This document shows positions 27,305 to 35,930 of a stretch of DNA of 64,000 nt, in pieces (position 1 is the stretch's first letter; each line of letters begins with the position of its first letter). Source of the DNA: Nannocystis sp. (lineage in GTDB: Bacteria > Myxococcota_A > Polyangia > Nannocystales > Nannocystaceae); assembly GCF_016714285.1 (NCBI RefSeq), contig NZ_JADJNN010000013.1, positions 124,001 to 188,000 on the forward strand, given 5' to 3'. The notes under the pieces are model-generated. The model worked only from the letters and a program-made list of their open reading frames with translations, was not told the origin of the DNA and did not search any database. The translations under genes and the position numbers were made by a program.

Positions 27305-28406
27305 GCACCCGCAGCACCCTCTCCGCGCTCGTCGCCATCGTCGCCGCCGGCGGCCTCTCACATTCATCCTCCGCTCCGCCCTCGGCGGCCCACCCACGGT
27401 CCCCAACCAGGCCGACTTCGCCAGCGCCAACAAAGAGGTCGCGGTCAAGGGCAAGGACGAGCGCGTCCCCCTGCCCGAGCTCCGCGGCGTCGCCGGCAAC
27501 GGCATCGTCGAACCCGCCGACCGCGAGACCCGCGTCGCCGGCCAGGCCCCCGGACGAATCGCCGTCGTGCATATCAAGGAGGGCGACCAGGTCGTCGCCG
27601 ACCAGCCCCTGCTCGAGCTCGAGGCGGCCACCGAGAAGGCCTCCCTGGCCGCCGCCGAGGCCGACCTCGCCGCCGCCGACGCCGAGCTGTCGCGCACCCT
27701 GCACGGCCGCATCCGTCAGGACATCGACGCCGCCGACGCCGACGCCGACGCCGCCAAGGCCCGCGCCGAATTATCGAAGGGCACCCTCGACCGCATCAGC
27801 AAGCTCGCCGAGGGCGGCGCCGCCACCCCCGACGAGCTCGACCGGGCCCGGCGATCCTCCGAGGCCGAGGATATGGCGTACAAGGCCGCCGACGCCCGCA
27901 GATCCGCCGCCCTCGCCGGCTCCCGCCGCGAGGACGTGCTCGCCGCCCGCGCCCGCGTCAGCGGAGCCCAGGCCCGCCGCGACCAGGCCCGAGCGATCCT
28001 CGATCGCCTCACCATCCGCGCCCCGATCGCCGGCGAGGTGCTCTCCGTGAAGGTCCGCGCCGGCGAATACTACAGCCCCGGCGCCGGCGAGGCCGTTGTC
28101 ATGGGCGACACCCGCGTCCTCCGCGTCCGCATGGACGTCGAGGAGCGCGACATCGGCAAGATCCGCAAGGGCCTCTACGCATATATCACCGCCGACGCCT
28201 TCCCAGGCCAGCGCTTCCCAGGCCGCGTCATCGAGATCGGCCGCCGCATGGGCCGCAAGAACATCCGCACCGACGACCCGGTCGAGCGCATCGACACCAA
28301 GATCCTCGAGGTCATCATCGAACTCGACAAACGCGAGCCCGACCAGGGCACCCTCATCCCAGGCCTCCGCGTCGTCAGCGTGATCGACGACAAGAGCATG
28401 AACTGA
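27301..28406 (+). pseudogene. HlyD/DevB-type membrane-fusion adaptor, frameshifted
   Basis: The ATG at 27301 overlaps the ATPase stop and encodes MSTRSTLSALVAIVAAGGL, the start of a membrane anchor. The rest of the protein lies in another frame that runs from about 27360 to 28406. In that frame the anchor continues as TFILRSALGG, and the lipoyl/biotinyl motif GNGIVEP...APGRIAVVHIKEGDQV is followed by a long coiled-coil hairpin (~27600-28000), IRAPIAGEVLSVKVRAGEYY and the beta-barrel domain. Dropping one TC from gcctctcaca at 27355-27360 would restore a continuous protein of ~367 residues. The adaptor links the permease to the TolC-like protein, so the lesion would inactivate the pump if real. 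Confidence 0.85.
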
Positions 28407-28423
28407 GGCCCCCCGAAAACTGA

Positions 28424-28429
28424 TACGGT
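28424..28429 (+). promoter_or_regulatory. Extended -10 TG-A-TACGGT, 6 nt before ATG 28436
   Basis: tgatacggt-gctgcg-ATG. The site lies only 18 bp after the end of the adaptor gene. Confidence 0.6.
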
Positions 28430-28435
28430 GCTGCG

Positions 28436-29092
28436 ATGCGTGGCATCGTCCTCGGCCTGAGCTGCGCGGCGTTCGCCTGCGGCCCCGCCGCGGCCCCGTC
28501 GACCACCGACGCCGAGACCACGACCGGGGCCACCCTCGCGGCGAGCACCGACGAACCCAGCCCGACGAGCACCGCGATCGCCTCCACCGGCGAGCCCGAC
28601 CCCGTCGAGCCCGAGGCCGCCTGCACCGCGCTCTGCGACGCCAAGGCAGCGTGCTGGCAGCAACCCGTCGATCCAGCCTGCGTGCAATCTTGCCTGTTCT
28701 TGCTCCAAACCGGCCACGATCCCGAATGCCTGCCCGCCGACGCCGCCCTCACCGCCTGCCTGGCCACGCTCAGCTGCGAGATCCTGCTCGGCGACAACCC
28801 CTCGCGGGCCTGCGACCCAGAGCTGCGGGCAATGCTCACGGCCTGCCGGCTGTGCAATATCTCGGGCGGCCCGGTCGATGCGAACTCCTGCTATTCCGAC
28901 GAGCTGTGCCCGGACGGCCTGCTGCGAATCGATTGCGACAACAATACGTGCATCTGTACGCTCGAGGGTGCCGTCACCAGGATCTGCCCGTCGACCGGCT
29001 GTGGCCTCGAGGGCTTCCCCAATACCCCACTCACCTGCTGCCGTGACCCGCTCGCCGTCGCACGCCAGGAGCCCGCGACGGCGCGCCCGTGA
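28436..29092 (+). CDS. Cys-rich lipoprotein
   Basis: A 218-residue lipoprotein with the start MRGIVLGLSCAAFACG (lipobox in AAFAC), a ~45-residue Thr/Ala/Ser linker, and a Cys-dense domain beginning CTALCDAKAACW. The C-terminal block CDNNTCICTLEG...CPS...CC parallels that of the lipoprotein at 8213-8863, suggesting a small paralogous family of disulfide-rich surface proteins. Function unknown. It is independent of the efflux operon, given its own -10 element. Confidence 0.72.
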   Translation: MRGIVLGLSCAAFACGPAAAPSTTDAETTTGATLAASTDEPSPTSTAIASTGEPDPVEPEAACTALCDAKAACWQQPVDPACVQSCLFLLQTGHDPECLPADAALTACLATLSCEILLGDNPSRACDPELRAMLTACRLCNISGGPVDANSCYSDELCPDGLLRIDCDNNTCICTLEGAVTRICPSTGCGLEGFPNTPLTCCRDPLAVARQEPATARP

Positions 29093-29128
29093 GCCCTGAC
29101 CCCGGGCGTCCGCGCGTCCCGCCCGTGT

Positions 29129-29134
29129 TACCCT
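29129..29134 (+). promoter_or_regulatory. -10-like TACCCT, 7 nt before ATG 29142
   Basis: TACCCT-cgcccgc-ATG precedes the small lipoprotein gene. Confidence 0.45.
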
Positions 29135-29141
29135 CGCCCGC

Positions 29142-29564
29142 ATGCAGCGCCTCGCCTCCCGCCTCGCCCCCACGCTGTGCGCCCTGCTGCTCGCCACCAG
29201 CTCCGCCTGCGCCTCGCGCTACAAGCAAGACGCCGACGGCCCGACCTACGCCGCCCAGGCCAAGCTCTCGGTGAAGGTCAACAAGACCGGCGTCCGCACC
29301 CTCCGCGTCGAGATGATCCACCTCGCTCCGCCCGCGAGGATCGACCCGGCCAACAAGGGCTACATGGTGTGGATCGCCGTGCCCGGGCAGCCCACCACCA
29401 AGGCCGGCTTCCTCAACTACTCCGAGCGTCGCCGCCGCGGCCTGCTCGTGGCGACCACGCCGCACGCGAAGTTCGAGGTCATCGTGTCGATCGAACAAAA
29501 CTCGAGCGTCACCGAGCCGAGCCCCAAGGTGATCCTCCGCAAGATCGTCGCCCGCAGCTCGTGA
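29142..29564 (+). CDS. Small lipoprotein, hypothetical
   Basis: A 140-residue protein. The signal sequence ends in a lipobox-like SSACAS. The mature part is a predicted all-beta domain (AQAKLSVKVNKTGVRTLRVEMIHL in short strands, MVWIAVPGQPTTKAGFLNY, KFEVIVSIEQNSSV). The fold resembles small secreted beta-sandwich domains, but I recognise no family. The next gene starts 158 bp later on the same strand. Confidence 0.65.
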   Translation: MQRLASRLAPTLCALLLATSSACASRYKQDADGPTYAAQAKLSVKVNKTGVRTLRVEMIHLAPPARIDPANKGYMVWIAVPGQPTTKAGFLNYSERRRRGLLVATTPHAKFEVIVSIEQNSSVTEPSPKVILRKIVARSS

Positions 29565-29722
29565 CGCCACAGCCGCTCCTCGGCGAGCAAGTCGAAGATC
29601 CGCCAGACCAGCGGGAAGACCTCGTCGCGGCTCACATCGTGCGCGGCGTCGCCCGGCCAGCGGCCCGTGCGTGACGTCGACGCGCCTTGACAGGTGCCTG
29701 CGGCGCGCGCATCAACGCAGGG

Positions 29723-30715
29723 ATGGCATGGCGTATCGCGTGGAGGATGGGGATCGTCGTGGGGCTCTGCGGTTGTTCGGACTCGTCGGGAGGATCGACG
29801 TCCGGCGATACGCCGGCGACCATGACCGAGGTTGGTGGAACAACGAGCACGCCGACGAGCGCCAGCGGCGGAACCGACGCGAGCGGCGAGAGCGGCGACG
29901 CTACCGCACCGACCAGCGCGGCGACCACGGACGGGCCGGCCGTGTGCGACGGCGGCGAGCCCGAGATCGGGGACGCGGTCGAGACGAGCTTCTACTACGG
30001 GGTGGCCGCCGGCATGTCGCTGGCCGAGGGCTCGTGCTACTCGGGCTCGGGCCCCGAGACCTTCGTCAACTTCCGCCCCGTGGAGGCCGGCCCGTACTCG
30101 CTGCGGATCAACAACCCGGCGTTTACGCCGCGCCTGGCGATCTACGAGGGCCTGAACGCGTGCTCGGGCACCGAGCTGGCGTGCCTGGCGGAGGGCACGG
30201 TCAACGGCAAGGTGGTGCACTACCAGAGCTTCGGGGCGGGCACGGAGCTGACGATCGTCGTCGACACGGCGAGCCCCGGGGAGTTCGGCGACTTCGAGCT
30301 CGAGATCGTCCGGGGCATTTATCTATACTGCAGTTTCAACGACGATTACTCGGACGAACTGCCGCCGTTCTCAATCTATGGCGATCTCGCTACCACGGGC
30401 TACTGGGCGGACACCAGCTGCGGGAGCTGCGGCGGTGAGAACTTCCGCGACACCCAAATGACGTGGACGGCGGCCGCCGACGGGAGCTACCGGTTCACCC
30501 TGATGGCCGATTTCGACCCGATCCTGTACGTCAGCAACAACGAGACGGACGGGAGCTTTAGCTGCAGCACGGAGCTCGCCTGCGCCGACGACGCGGGCCC
30601 GGGTGCGCCCGAGGTCGTGACCCTCGACCTCACGGCGGGACAGAACGTGCGCATGTTCGTCGACGGCAAGGGCGAGATGTACGGGCCGTTCGAGCTGCAG
30701 ATCGAGCAGCTATAA
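29723..30715 (+). CDS. Lipoprotein with two beta-sandwich-like domains
   Basis: A 330-residue lipoprotein with lipobox in VVGLCGC and a Ser/Gly/Thr linker. Two similar domains follow: residues ~85-205 (ETFVNFRPVEAGPYSLRI, FTPRLAIYEGLNACSG) and ~215-330 (MTWTAAADGSYRFTLMADF, FDPILYVSNNE, CADDAGPG). Each has the pre-peptidase C-terminal-like pattern of an aromatic DGSYxF strand, a D-P-x-L-Y strand and a paired-Cys loop. Such domains sit at the ends of secreted proteins. An alternative ATG at 29747 would still keep the lipobox. Codon usage is slightly less biased than in the neighbours. Confidence 0.72.
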   Translation: MAWRIAWRMGIVVGLCGCSDSSGGSTSGDTPATMTEVGGTTSTPTSASGGTDASGESGDATAPTSAATTDGPAVCDGGEPEIGDAVETSFYYGVAAGMSLAEGSCYSGSGPETFVNFRPVEAGPYSLRINNPAFTPRLAIYEGLNACSGTELACLAEGTVNGKVVHYQSFGAGTELTIVVDTASPGEFGDFELEIVRGIYLYCSFNDDYSDELPPFSIYGDLATTGYWADTSCGSCGGENFRDTQMTWTAAADGSYRFTLMADFDPILYVSNNETDGSFSCSTELACADDAGPGAPEVVTLDLTAGQNVRMFVDGKGEMYGPFELQIEQL

Positions 30716-30877
30716 CAGCAACTCAACAACACGCGCACCAGGAACATCGCCACAGATGCTCGCAGAATATCACGGACCGCATATCCCCGCGCCGCGGTAG
30801 ACTCCCAGCCGATGCCCCTGCTGCCGCGCCGCGCCCCTTGAACCCAAGCACGTCACGCGCTCCGCGACTCCCCGCCC

Positions 30878-32509
30878 TCACGCCGCCCGCAGAGCCGCGG
30901 CCGCCGGCATCACCAGCCCCCGCAGGCCGCGCCGCCACACCGCCGCCCGCAGCGGCGCATCGATCACCCCGTGCGCGCGCAGCTCGGGACAACCTGTCCC
31001 CCGGGACATGCGCTCCGCACCCGCCTCGGCAGCGGCGATCGCCGCCGCGAAGCTCGCCTGCGCCCGGGCTCGCTGCTCGCCGCTCGCACCCGCGAGGGCC
31101 CACTGCACGAAGCGCCAGCCGAGCTCCGCGTGGCGCTGCTCGTCCGCCGCGATCGCCGACAAGATCCGCCGCAGCCCCGCGTCCTCGGCCCGCGCCGCCG
31201 CCTCGCGGACCTCGAGCGCCGACAGCGTCTCGCCCACGCAGGCCTCGCGGATCACCGCCGCCACGATCTCATCGAGCGTCTCCGGACCCCGCGCATTCGC
31301 CTGCGGCAGCGGCCCCGGCCCGACGCCTCGCCCCGCGTACGCGCTGGCCAGCGCGAACGCCACGCGCGCGTGCTCCACCTCGTCGGCCAGCGCCTGCTGG
31401 GCCGCGAGCACCAGCGTCGGCGGGGCCCCGACCGCGAGCAGCTGCAAGATGAAGCGGGCGAACGACGCCACCGACGCGTGCTCCGCCACCGCGATCTCCG
31501 TCCACGCCTCCGCCAGCGGCGCGCGCAGCTCCGCCGCTGCGACCACCCCGACCACCGCCGTCCCCCAGTCGTCGCGCCCGCAACTCGGCGCCGTCATAGC
31601 CACCTCGTCGACCACGAAGGGCCGACCGCACGCGACCAACGAGCACTCCCACTTGCCCTCCCCGAACGCGCAGGGCGTGTCGACGCACGGCGGGTCCGTC
31701 TCGCACAGATCGTTGGCCGTCGTACACGCCCCATTGACCACCTCCGCCCCGCAGTCGTAGCCCTCGGACTGCGAGAACTGGCACAGCTCGCCCTTGCAGT
31801 CCGCGTCGTCGTCGCAGCTCGAGGCCACACAGCGCGTCCATGGCCCGAGCACGTCGCCCGCGCAGCGGCACACCAGCCCAGGCCCGCAGTCCGCGTCCGT
31901 CTCACAACCGTACACACAACCGCAGCCGATGATCTGCACCGAGAACTTCTGGCACGACCCGAACGCCTGCTCCTTGCAATCCGCGTTGGTCTGGCACGGC
32001 TGGCCCTGCAAGTCGCAGTTCGACGGCGTCGCCGGCACAACGCACGCCTCGGCCGACACCCGGTGCGGCAGCAAATCACCGCACTTCTCCCAGCCCGACG
32101 GCACCGGCGGGTCGACGAATCCCTGCATCAATTGTGTGCACTCCGGCCCGACGGTCTCGCCACCGCTCGAGCTCCCGCCGTCCGTGCTACCATCGGTCGA
32201 TCCGCCACCAGGGCCGCCCGTGCTGGCGCTGACGCCCGAGCTCTCGCCCGTGCTGCTCGTCGTCAGCGCCCCGGTGCTCGCGTCGCCGCTGCTGGCCGAG
32301 CTCCCGCTCGCCCCGCTGGTCGGCTCGCCGGTCCCCGTCGCCCCGCCCGTGCTCGCCACCCCGCTGCTCCCCGTCGACGCCGCCTGCGTGGTCCCGCCGC
32401 CGGTGTCCCCGTCGCTGCTCCCTCCGCCGGAGCCGCACCCGAGCAATCCGAGAGCGAGGAAAAGCGACAGGCGGGCGGGCTCGATCGATGCGTGAATCGT
32501 CAGGGTCAT
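30878..32509 (-). CDS. Lipoprotein with Cys-rich domain and ferritin-like diiron domain
   Basis: A 543-residue protein with lipobox LALGLLGC, a ~95-residue Ser/Gly/Thr linker, and a Cys-rich region (~110-310) resembling EGF or Dickkopf-like modules (CQTNADCKEQAFGSCQ, CETDADCGPGLVCRC). A helical bundle (~330-500) holds the ferritin-like pattern EIAVAEHASVASFARF, ALADEVEHARVAF, REACVGETLSALE and ADEQRHAELGW, i.e. E...ExxH...E...ExxH ligands for two irons. A lipid-anchored diiron protein is unusual; it could oxidise a small molecule or detoxify peroxide. Start MTLTIHASIEP at 32509 is chosen over the frame from 32545. Confidence 0.8.
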   Translation of the reverse strand: MTLTIHASIEPARLSLFLALGLLGCGSGGGSSDGDTGGGTTQAASTGSSGVASTGGATGTGEPTSGASGSSASSGDASTGALTTSSTGESSGVSASTGGPGGGSTDGSTDGGSSSGGETVGPECTQLMQGFVDPPVPSGWEKCGDLLPHRVSAEACVVPATPSNCDLQGQPCQTNADCKEQAFGSCQKFSVQIIGCGCVYGCETDADCGPGLVCRCAGDVLGPWTRCVASSCDDDADCKGELCQFSQSEGYDCGAEVVNGACTTANDLCETDPPCVDTPCAFGEGKWECSLVACGRPFVVDEVAMTAPSCGRDDWGTAVVGVVAAAELRAPLAEAWTEIAVAEHASVASFARFILQLLAVGAPPTLVLAAQQALADEVEHARVAFALASAYAGRGVGPGPLPQANARGPETLDEIVAAVIREACVGETLSALEVREAAARAEDAGLRRILSAIAADEQRHAELGWRFVQWALAGASGEQRARAQASFAAAIAAAEAGAERMSRGTGCPELRAHGVIDAPLRAAVWRRGLRGLVMPAAAALRAA

Positions 32510-32601
32510 GGCGAGCACTCTCGCCCGTCCCGCGCGGCACCACAAGCGGGCACTACAATCCTGGCGCCCTCCCGCGGCGGCGCGCGCCGACTGCCAGCTA
32601 A

Positions 32602-33261
32602 CTAGGGGCTCGGGAGGTTCTTCTTCGCCGGGGCTGGCTTCGGAATCGGCTTCGGGGCCGGCTGCGGGGGCACCGGGTCAGGCGGCGTCTCGAGCTCCGC
32701 CACCTTGTGCAGCCTGCCGCGCAGGCGCACCACGGAGCGCTCCTGCGGGGTCATGTCCGTGGCGACGCACAGCCGCGCCCGCGACGACACCAGGAACCCC
32801 GTGCCAAGCCCGAAGTGCTGGGTGCCACGCGGGAGAATGTACTGACCCGCGCGCGTCGGATCGTCCAGCCCCTCGAGCTGCGCCCGGCTCATGATCGCCT
32901 CCGCCGCCAGGTTCACCGAGAACGCGGTATGCCGGCGACTCGCGTCCGCCCGGTTCTGGACCCGCACGGCGAGGTACTTGTTGGTGGTCTTGTCGAGCCG
33001 CTTGACCGTGACGATCACGTCGGTGATCTCGAGGACGTAGCCCACCGGCACCGCGTACGCGCCGGCCGGCGCGGCCGGGCTGCCCCCGTCGGGATCTTCA
33101 ATCACCTGCGAGACCTCCCAACCGGCGTCGGCCGGGCAGGCCTTGCTGCCCTCAAAGCTCGCCGTGAGGATCACGAACACGTCCTGCGGCCCGTCGGCGC
33201 GGGCGATCGGCGCGACGAGCAGGGACGTGGCGAGGACGGAGATTCCGAGGAGCGTACGCAT
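32602..33261 (-). CDS. Secreted protein with Pro/Lys-rich tail
   Basis: A 219-residue protein starting at 33261 (MRTLLGISVLATSLLV...) with a type I signal peptide cleaved after ARA. The mature part has strands around VFVILTASFEGSKACP, YVLEITDVIVTVKRLD and LAVRVQNRAD, and a C-terminal PxPxPKPxPK tail that could span or attach to peptidoglycan. I recognise no family. It is 92 bp upstream of the ferritin-like lipoprotein gene on the same strand and may be cotranscribed. Confidence 0.7.
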   Translation of the reverse strand: MRTLLGISVLATSLLVAPIARADGPQDVFVILTASFEGSKACPADAGWEVSQVIEDPDGGSPAAPAGAYAVPVGYVLEITDVIVTVKRLDKTTNKYLAVRVQNRADASRRHTAFSVNLAAEAIMSRAQLEGLDDPTRAGQYILPRGTQHFGLGTGFLVSSRARLCVATDMTPQERSVVRLRGRLHKVAELETPPDPVPPQPAPKPIPKPAPAKKNLPSP

Positions 33262-33620
33262 GCGGCCCGCATGATGCGCGCCACGCCCGGTGATGACAAC
33301 CAGCGCTCGCTGCGACGTCGCCAATATTATCGCGCGACCACGCAGTCCACCTGGACCGCAAGGCGGTCCAGATACCCTGATTCCGACGGCGCTGCTCGTG
33401 TGGCCCCAGCGTCAGAGAGATCTCTCCACAATCATTGACCGTGTGAGGAGACCCTGTGCCGATATCATCCATGGAGCGCGGAGTAGCCACTGTTCGGGCC
33501 CCCGCGGCCCCGGGGCGGCTTTGGCCTCAGTCCGCGGCGGGTCCGGCGTCACCACGCAGGACCCACTCGGCGTGGAGCCCGGGGCTTGGGTCCACGGCGT
33601 CCTTGCGGTAAGTGTCCGCC
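33262..33620. other. Intergenic region with a perfect inverted repeat
   Basis: About 360 bp between divergent genes, slightly less GC-rich than its surroundings. It holds the perfect hairpin ctggaccgc-aag-gcggtccag at 33351-33371 (9-bp stem, 3-nt loop). It also holds the partial promoter TAAGTG 6 nt before the ATG at 33621. No T-tract follows the hairpin on either strand, so an operator-like site is as likely as a terminator. Confidence 0.5.
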
Positions 33621-34745
33621 ATGATCTCGCAAGCGAATCGTCGGGGACTTCGTACCAGCTCGCTCGCGCTGGCGATCGCGGGGCTCGTCGCCTGCAAGAG
33701 CTCGACCTCCGTCGACGCCTACGTCGACAACAGCGCCAAGGACATCTGCGACGCCGTCATCGCCTGCAGCTGCCAGTACCCCAACGGCGCGGCGTACGAG
33801 CACTGCCTCGGCGAGCTGACGGTCTTCCTCGATTCCACGGCGCAGCTCAACCTCGTCGATGGCCTGAGCTTCGACGGCGATTGCGCCGACGAGGCCACCG
33901 CGGCGTTGAAGGAGCTCGCCTGTGGCGTCAACCTGGGCGATCCCGACGCGGCCTGTGAGGCCCCCTGCAAGCTCTGGTACGGCCCGGTCGGCAAGGGCGC
34001 CACCTGCACCACCGTCAACGGCTTCGACAATTGCAAGCAAGGTCTCGTCTGCGGTGGTGATCAAGTCTGCGTCGATCCCTGCGCCGAGCCCAAGGTCCCC
34101 GCGCTCGGCGAGGTCTGCGGACAATTGCTCGGCTGCGTCGACGGAGCCTTCTGCGACACCGAAGCCGCCGACCTCAACCCGATCTGCAAGGCCCTGCCGG
34201 CCGCCGGCGAGACCTGCACCACCGGGGAGTTCTGCGCCGAGGACCTGTTCTGCGACACCAGCGTCCCCGGCAAGAAGATCTGCACCGCCCTCCCGGGCCT
34301 CGGCGCCGAATGCATCGACTTCCAGTGCGCTGCCGGCCTGTACTGCGATCCGATGCAATTGCCCAACGTCTGCGCGGCGGTGCCGACTCTCGGCGAAGCC
34401 TGCGACTTCGGGGCCTGCCAGGCCCCCTACGTGTGCAGCGACAACGACGTGTGCACAGAGCCGCCGCCCCAGGTCTGCGGCCTCTACGGCGGCCTGCCGC
34501 AGGAGGACTGCAAGCCCGACGAGTTCACCTGCAACAGCGGGGCTTGCATCGACCTCGCCCTCGTCTGCGACGGGATGCCCCAGTGCAATGACGAGTCTGA
34601 CGAGGCCCCGATCAACCCGCTCTGCACGATCCCCTGCGCGATCGACGAGTTCACCTGCGACGACGGCGAATGCATCGCGCAGGGCCAGGACTGCGACGGC
34701 TTCCCGGACTGTGCCGACGCCTCGGACGAGCTGAACTGCCCCTGA
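33621..34745 (+). CDS. Cys-rich lipoprotein with two LDL-receptor class A-like modules
   Basis: A 374-residue lipoprotein; the signal sequence ends IAGLVACK. The central part is a series of Cys pairs spaced like EGF or Dickkopf modules (CGGDQVCVDPC, CAEDLFCD, CAAGLYCD). The last ~80 residues hold two LDLa-like units: DEFTCNSGACIDLALVCDG with CNDESDE, and DEFTCDDGECIAQGQDCDG with DCADASDE. The acidic CxDxSDE is the Ca-binding signature of LDLa repeats. In animals LDLa modules bind ligands extracellularly; a bacterial copy suggests surface adhesion. A GTG at 33612 is a less likely start. Confidence 0.8.
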   Translation: MISQANRRGLRTSSLALAIAGLVACKSSTSVDAYVDNSAKDICDAVIACSCQYPNGAAYEHCLGELTVFLDSTAQLNLVDGLSFDGDCADEATAALKELACGVNLGDPDAACEAPCKLWYGPVGKGATCTTVNGFDNCKQGLVCGGDQVCVDPCAEPKVPALGEVCGQLLGCVDGAFCDTEAADLNPICKALPAAGETCTTGEFCAEDLFCDTSVPGKKICTALPGLGAECIDFQCAAGLYCDPMQLPNVCAAVPTLGEACDFGACQAPYVCSDNDVCTEPPPQVCGLYGGLPQEDCKPDEFTCNSGACIDLALVCDGMPQCNDESDEAPINPLCTIPCAIDEFTCDDGECIAQGQDCDGFPDCADASDELNCP

Positions 34746-34853
34746 TGCCGAACAGCCAAAGCCTGTAGATTCTCGCGTGCGCCCGCCCGCCGTCATCACG
34801 GCTGGTTGGGAGCCACCCGTGATCCGCTGCCACCTTCGCCCATCCCGTAGCGT

Positions 34854-34859
34854 TACACT
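34854..34859 (+). promoter_or_regulatory. -10 box TACACT, 6 nt before ATG 34866
   Basis: TACACT-gccgcg-ATG. This is one of the clearest leaderless-type sites in the window. Confidence 0.6.
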
Positions 34860-34865
34860 GCCGCG

Positions 34866-35930
34866 ATGCCGCCCGGCTGGACGCTGCTGACCCTGCTGCT
34901 CGCCGCGCCCGCGCATCCGATGCCCCACCCGGCACCGCCGCCGCGCACCCGCGACCGCCCCGCCGCGCAGGCCGGCTGCGTCACCTGCCACCCGGCGATC
35001 GCCCGTGAGTGGTCCGAGTCGCTGCACCACGTCGCCGGCAGCGACGAGCCCTACCGCGAGGCCCACGCCCGTGAGCCGCTCCCGTTCTGCCAGGCCTGCC
35101 ACGTCCCCGAGGCCCCGCCGCGCCAGACCCCCTCCGCCTGGGCCGAGGCCGTCGGCGTCGGCTGCGTCACCTGCCACCTCACCGCCGGTGACGCAGTGCT
35201 CGCAATCCCTGGCAACCACGACCCCGCCACCCCCCACCGCCTGCGCCGCGACGCGGCCTTCGCCGGCCCCTCCGCCTGCGCCGCCTGCCACGAGTTCGCC
35301 TTCCCCGACGCCCGCATCGTCCCGCGCCCCGACCTCATGCAATCCACCGTGCAAGAGCACGCCGCGTCGTGGGCCGCCGACTACGCCTGCGCCGACTGTC
35401 ACATGCCCTGGGTCGACGACGGCGACGCCCGCGGCCACCGCTCCCACCGCTTCGCCGCCTCACGCGACCCGGACCTGCTCGCGCGCGCCGTCGGCGTGTC
35501 CGCGCGGCGCCTGCCCGGCGACCTCGTCGAGCTCACCCTCACGCCCCACGCCGCCGGCCACGCCTTCCCCACCGGCGACCTGTTTCGCCGCCTCGAGCTC
35601 CGCGTCCAGGTGATCGACGATACCAACCCACGCGCCCCCCAGCGCCACAACCTCGGCCGCAGCTTCGCCACCCGCCCGCACGGCCCCGTCCTGGCCCGCG
35701 CCCAGATCGCCGACACCCGCCTGCACGCTGAACCAGTGCTGGTCCGCTTCGACCTCCACGACGGCCCCGGGCCCGTCGCCGCGATCTGCGAGGACCTCTC
35801 GCAGAGCTGGGTCGCCTGGGAGCTGCGCTACCAGCGGGTCGCCTTCCCGGACCCCCGCCGCCAGGGCGGCGCCGTCCTCGACGGCGAGGTGATCGTCGCC
35901 CATGGCGTCCTCCCCGGGGCCAGCGAATGA
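34866..35930 (+). CDS. Secreted pentaheme cytochrome c
   Basis: A 354-residue protein with a short signal sequence (TLLTLLLAAPAHP) and five CxxCH heme sites at residues 38-42 (CVTCH), 75-79 (CQACH), 100-104 (CVTCH), 138-142 (CAACH) and 175-179 (CADCH). The C-terminal ~150 residues are a beta-rich domain without heme motifs. This layout is like cytochrome c554/MCA0421-type multiheme proteins, which shuttle electrons in the periplasm, but the redox partner is unknown. The last bases overlap the next start (ATGA), so the VanX-like gene is translated with it. Confidence 0.88.
   Translation: MPPGWTLLTLLLAAPAHPMPHPAPPPRTRDRPAAQAGCVTCHPAIAREWSESLHHVAGSDEPYREAHAREPLPFCQACHVPEAPPRQTPSAWAEAVGVGCVTCHLTAGDAVLAIPGNHDPATPHRLRRDAAFAGPSACAACHEFAFPDARIVPRPDLMQSTVQEHAASWAADYACADCHMPWVDDGDARGHRSHRFAASRDPDLLARAVGVSARRLPGDLVELTLTPHAAGHAFPTGDLFRRLELRVQVIDDTNPRAPQRHNLGRSFATRPHGPVLARAQIADTRLHAEPVLVRFDLHDGPGPVAAICEDLSQSWVAWELRYQRVAFPDPRRQGGAVLDGEVIVAHGVLPGASE

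Noticed and set aside
29686..29691. Perfect TTGACA upstream of the lipoprotein at 29723
   Set aside because: No TANNNT hexamer at 16-19 bp downstream, so not called as a promoter.
33351..33371. Hairpin considered as a rho-independent terminator
   Set aside because: No T-tract on either strand and it lies between divergent starts, not after a gene.
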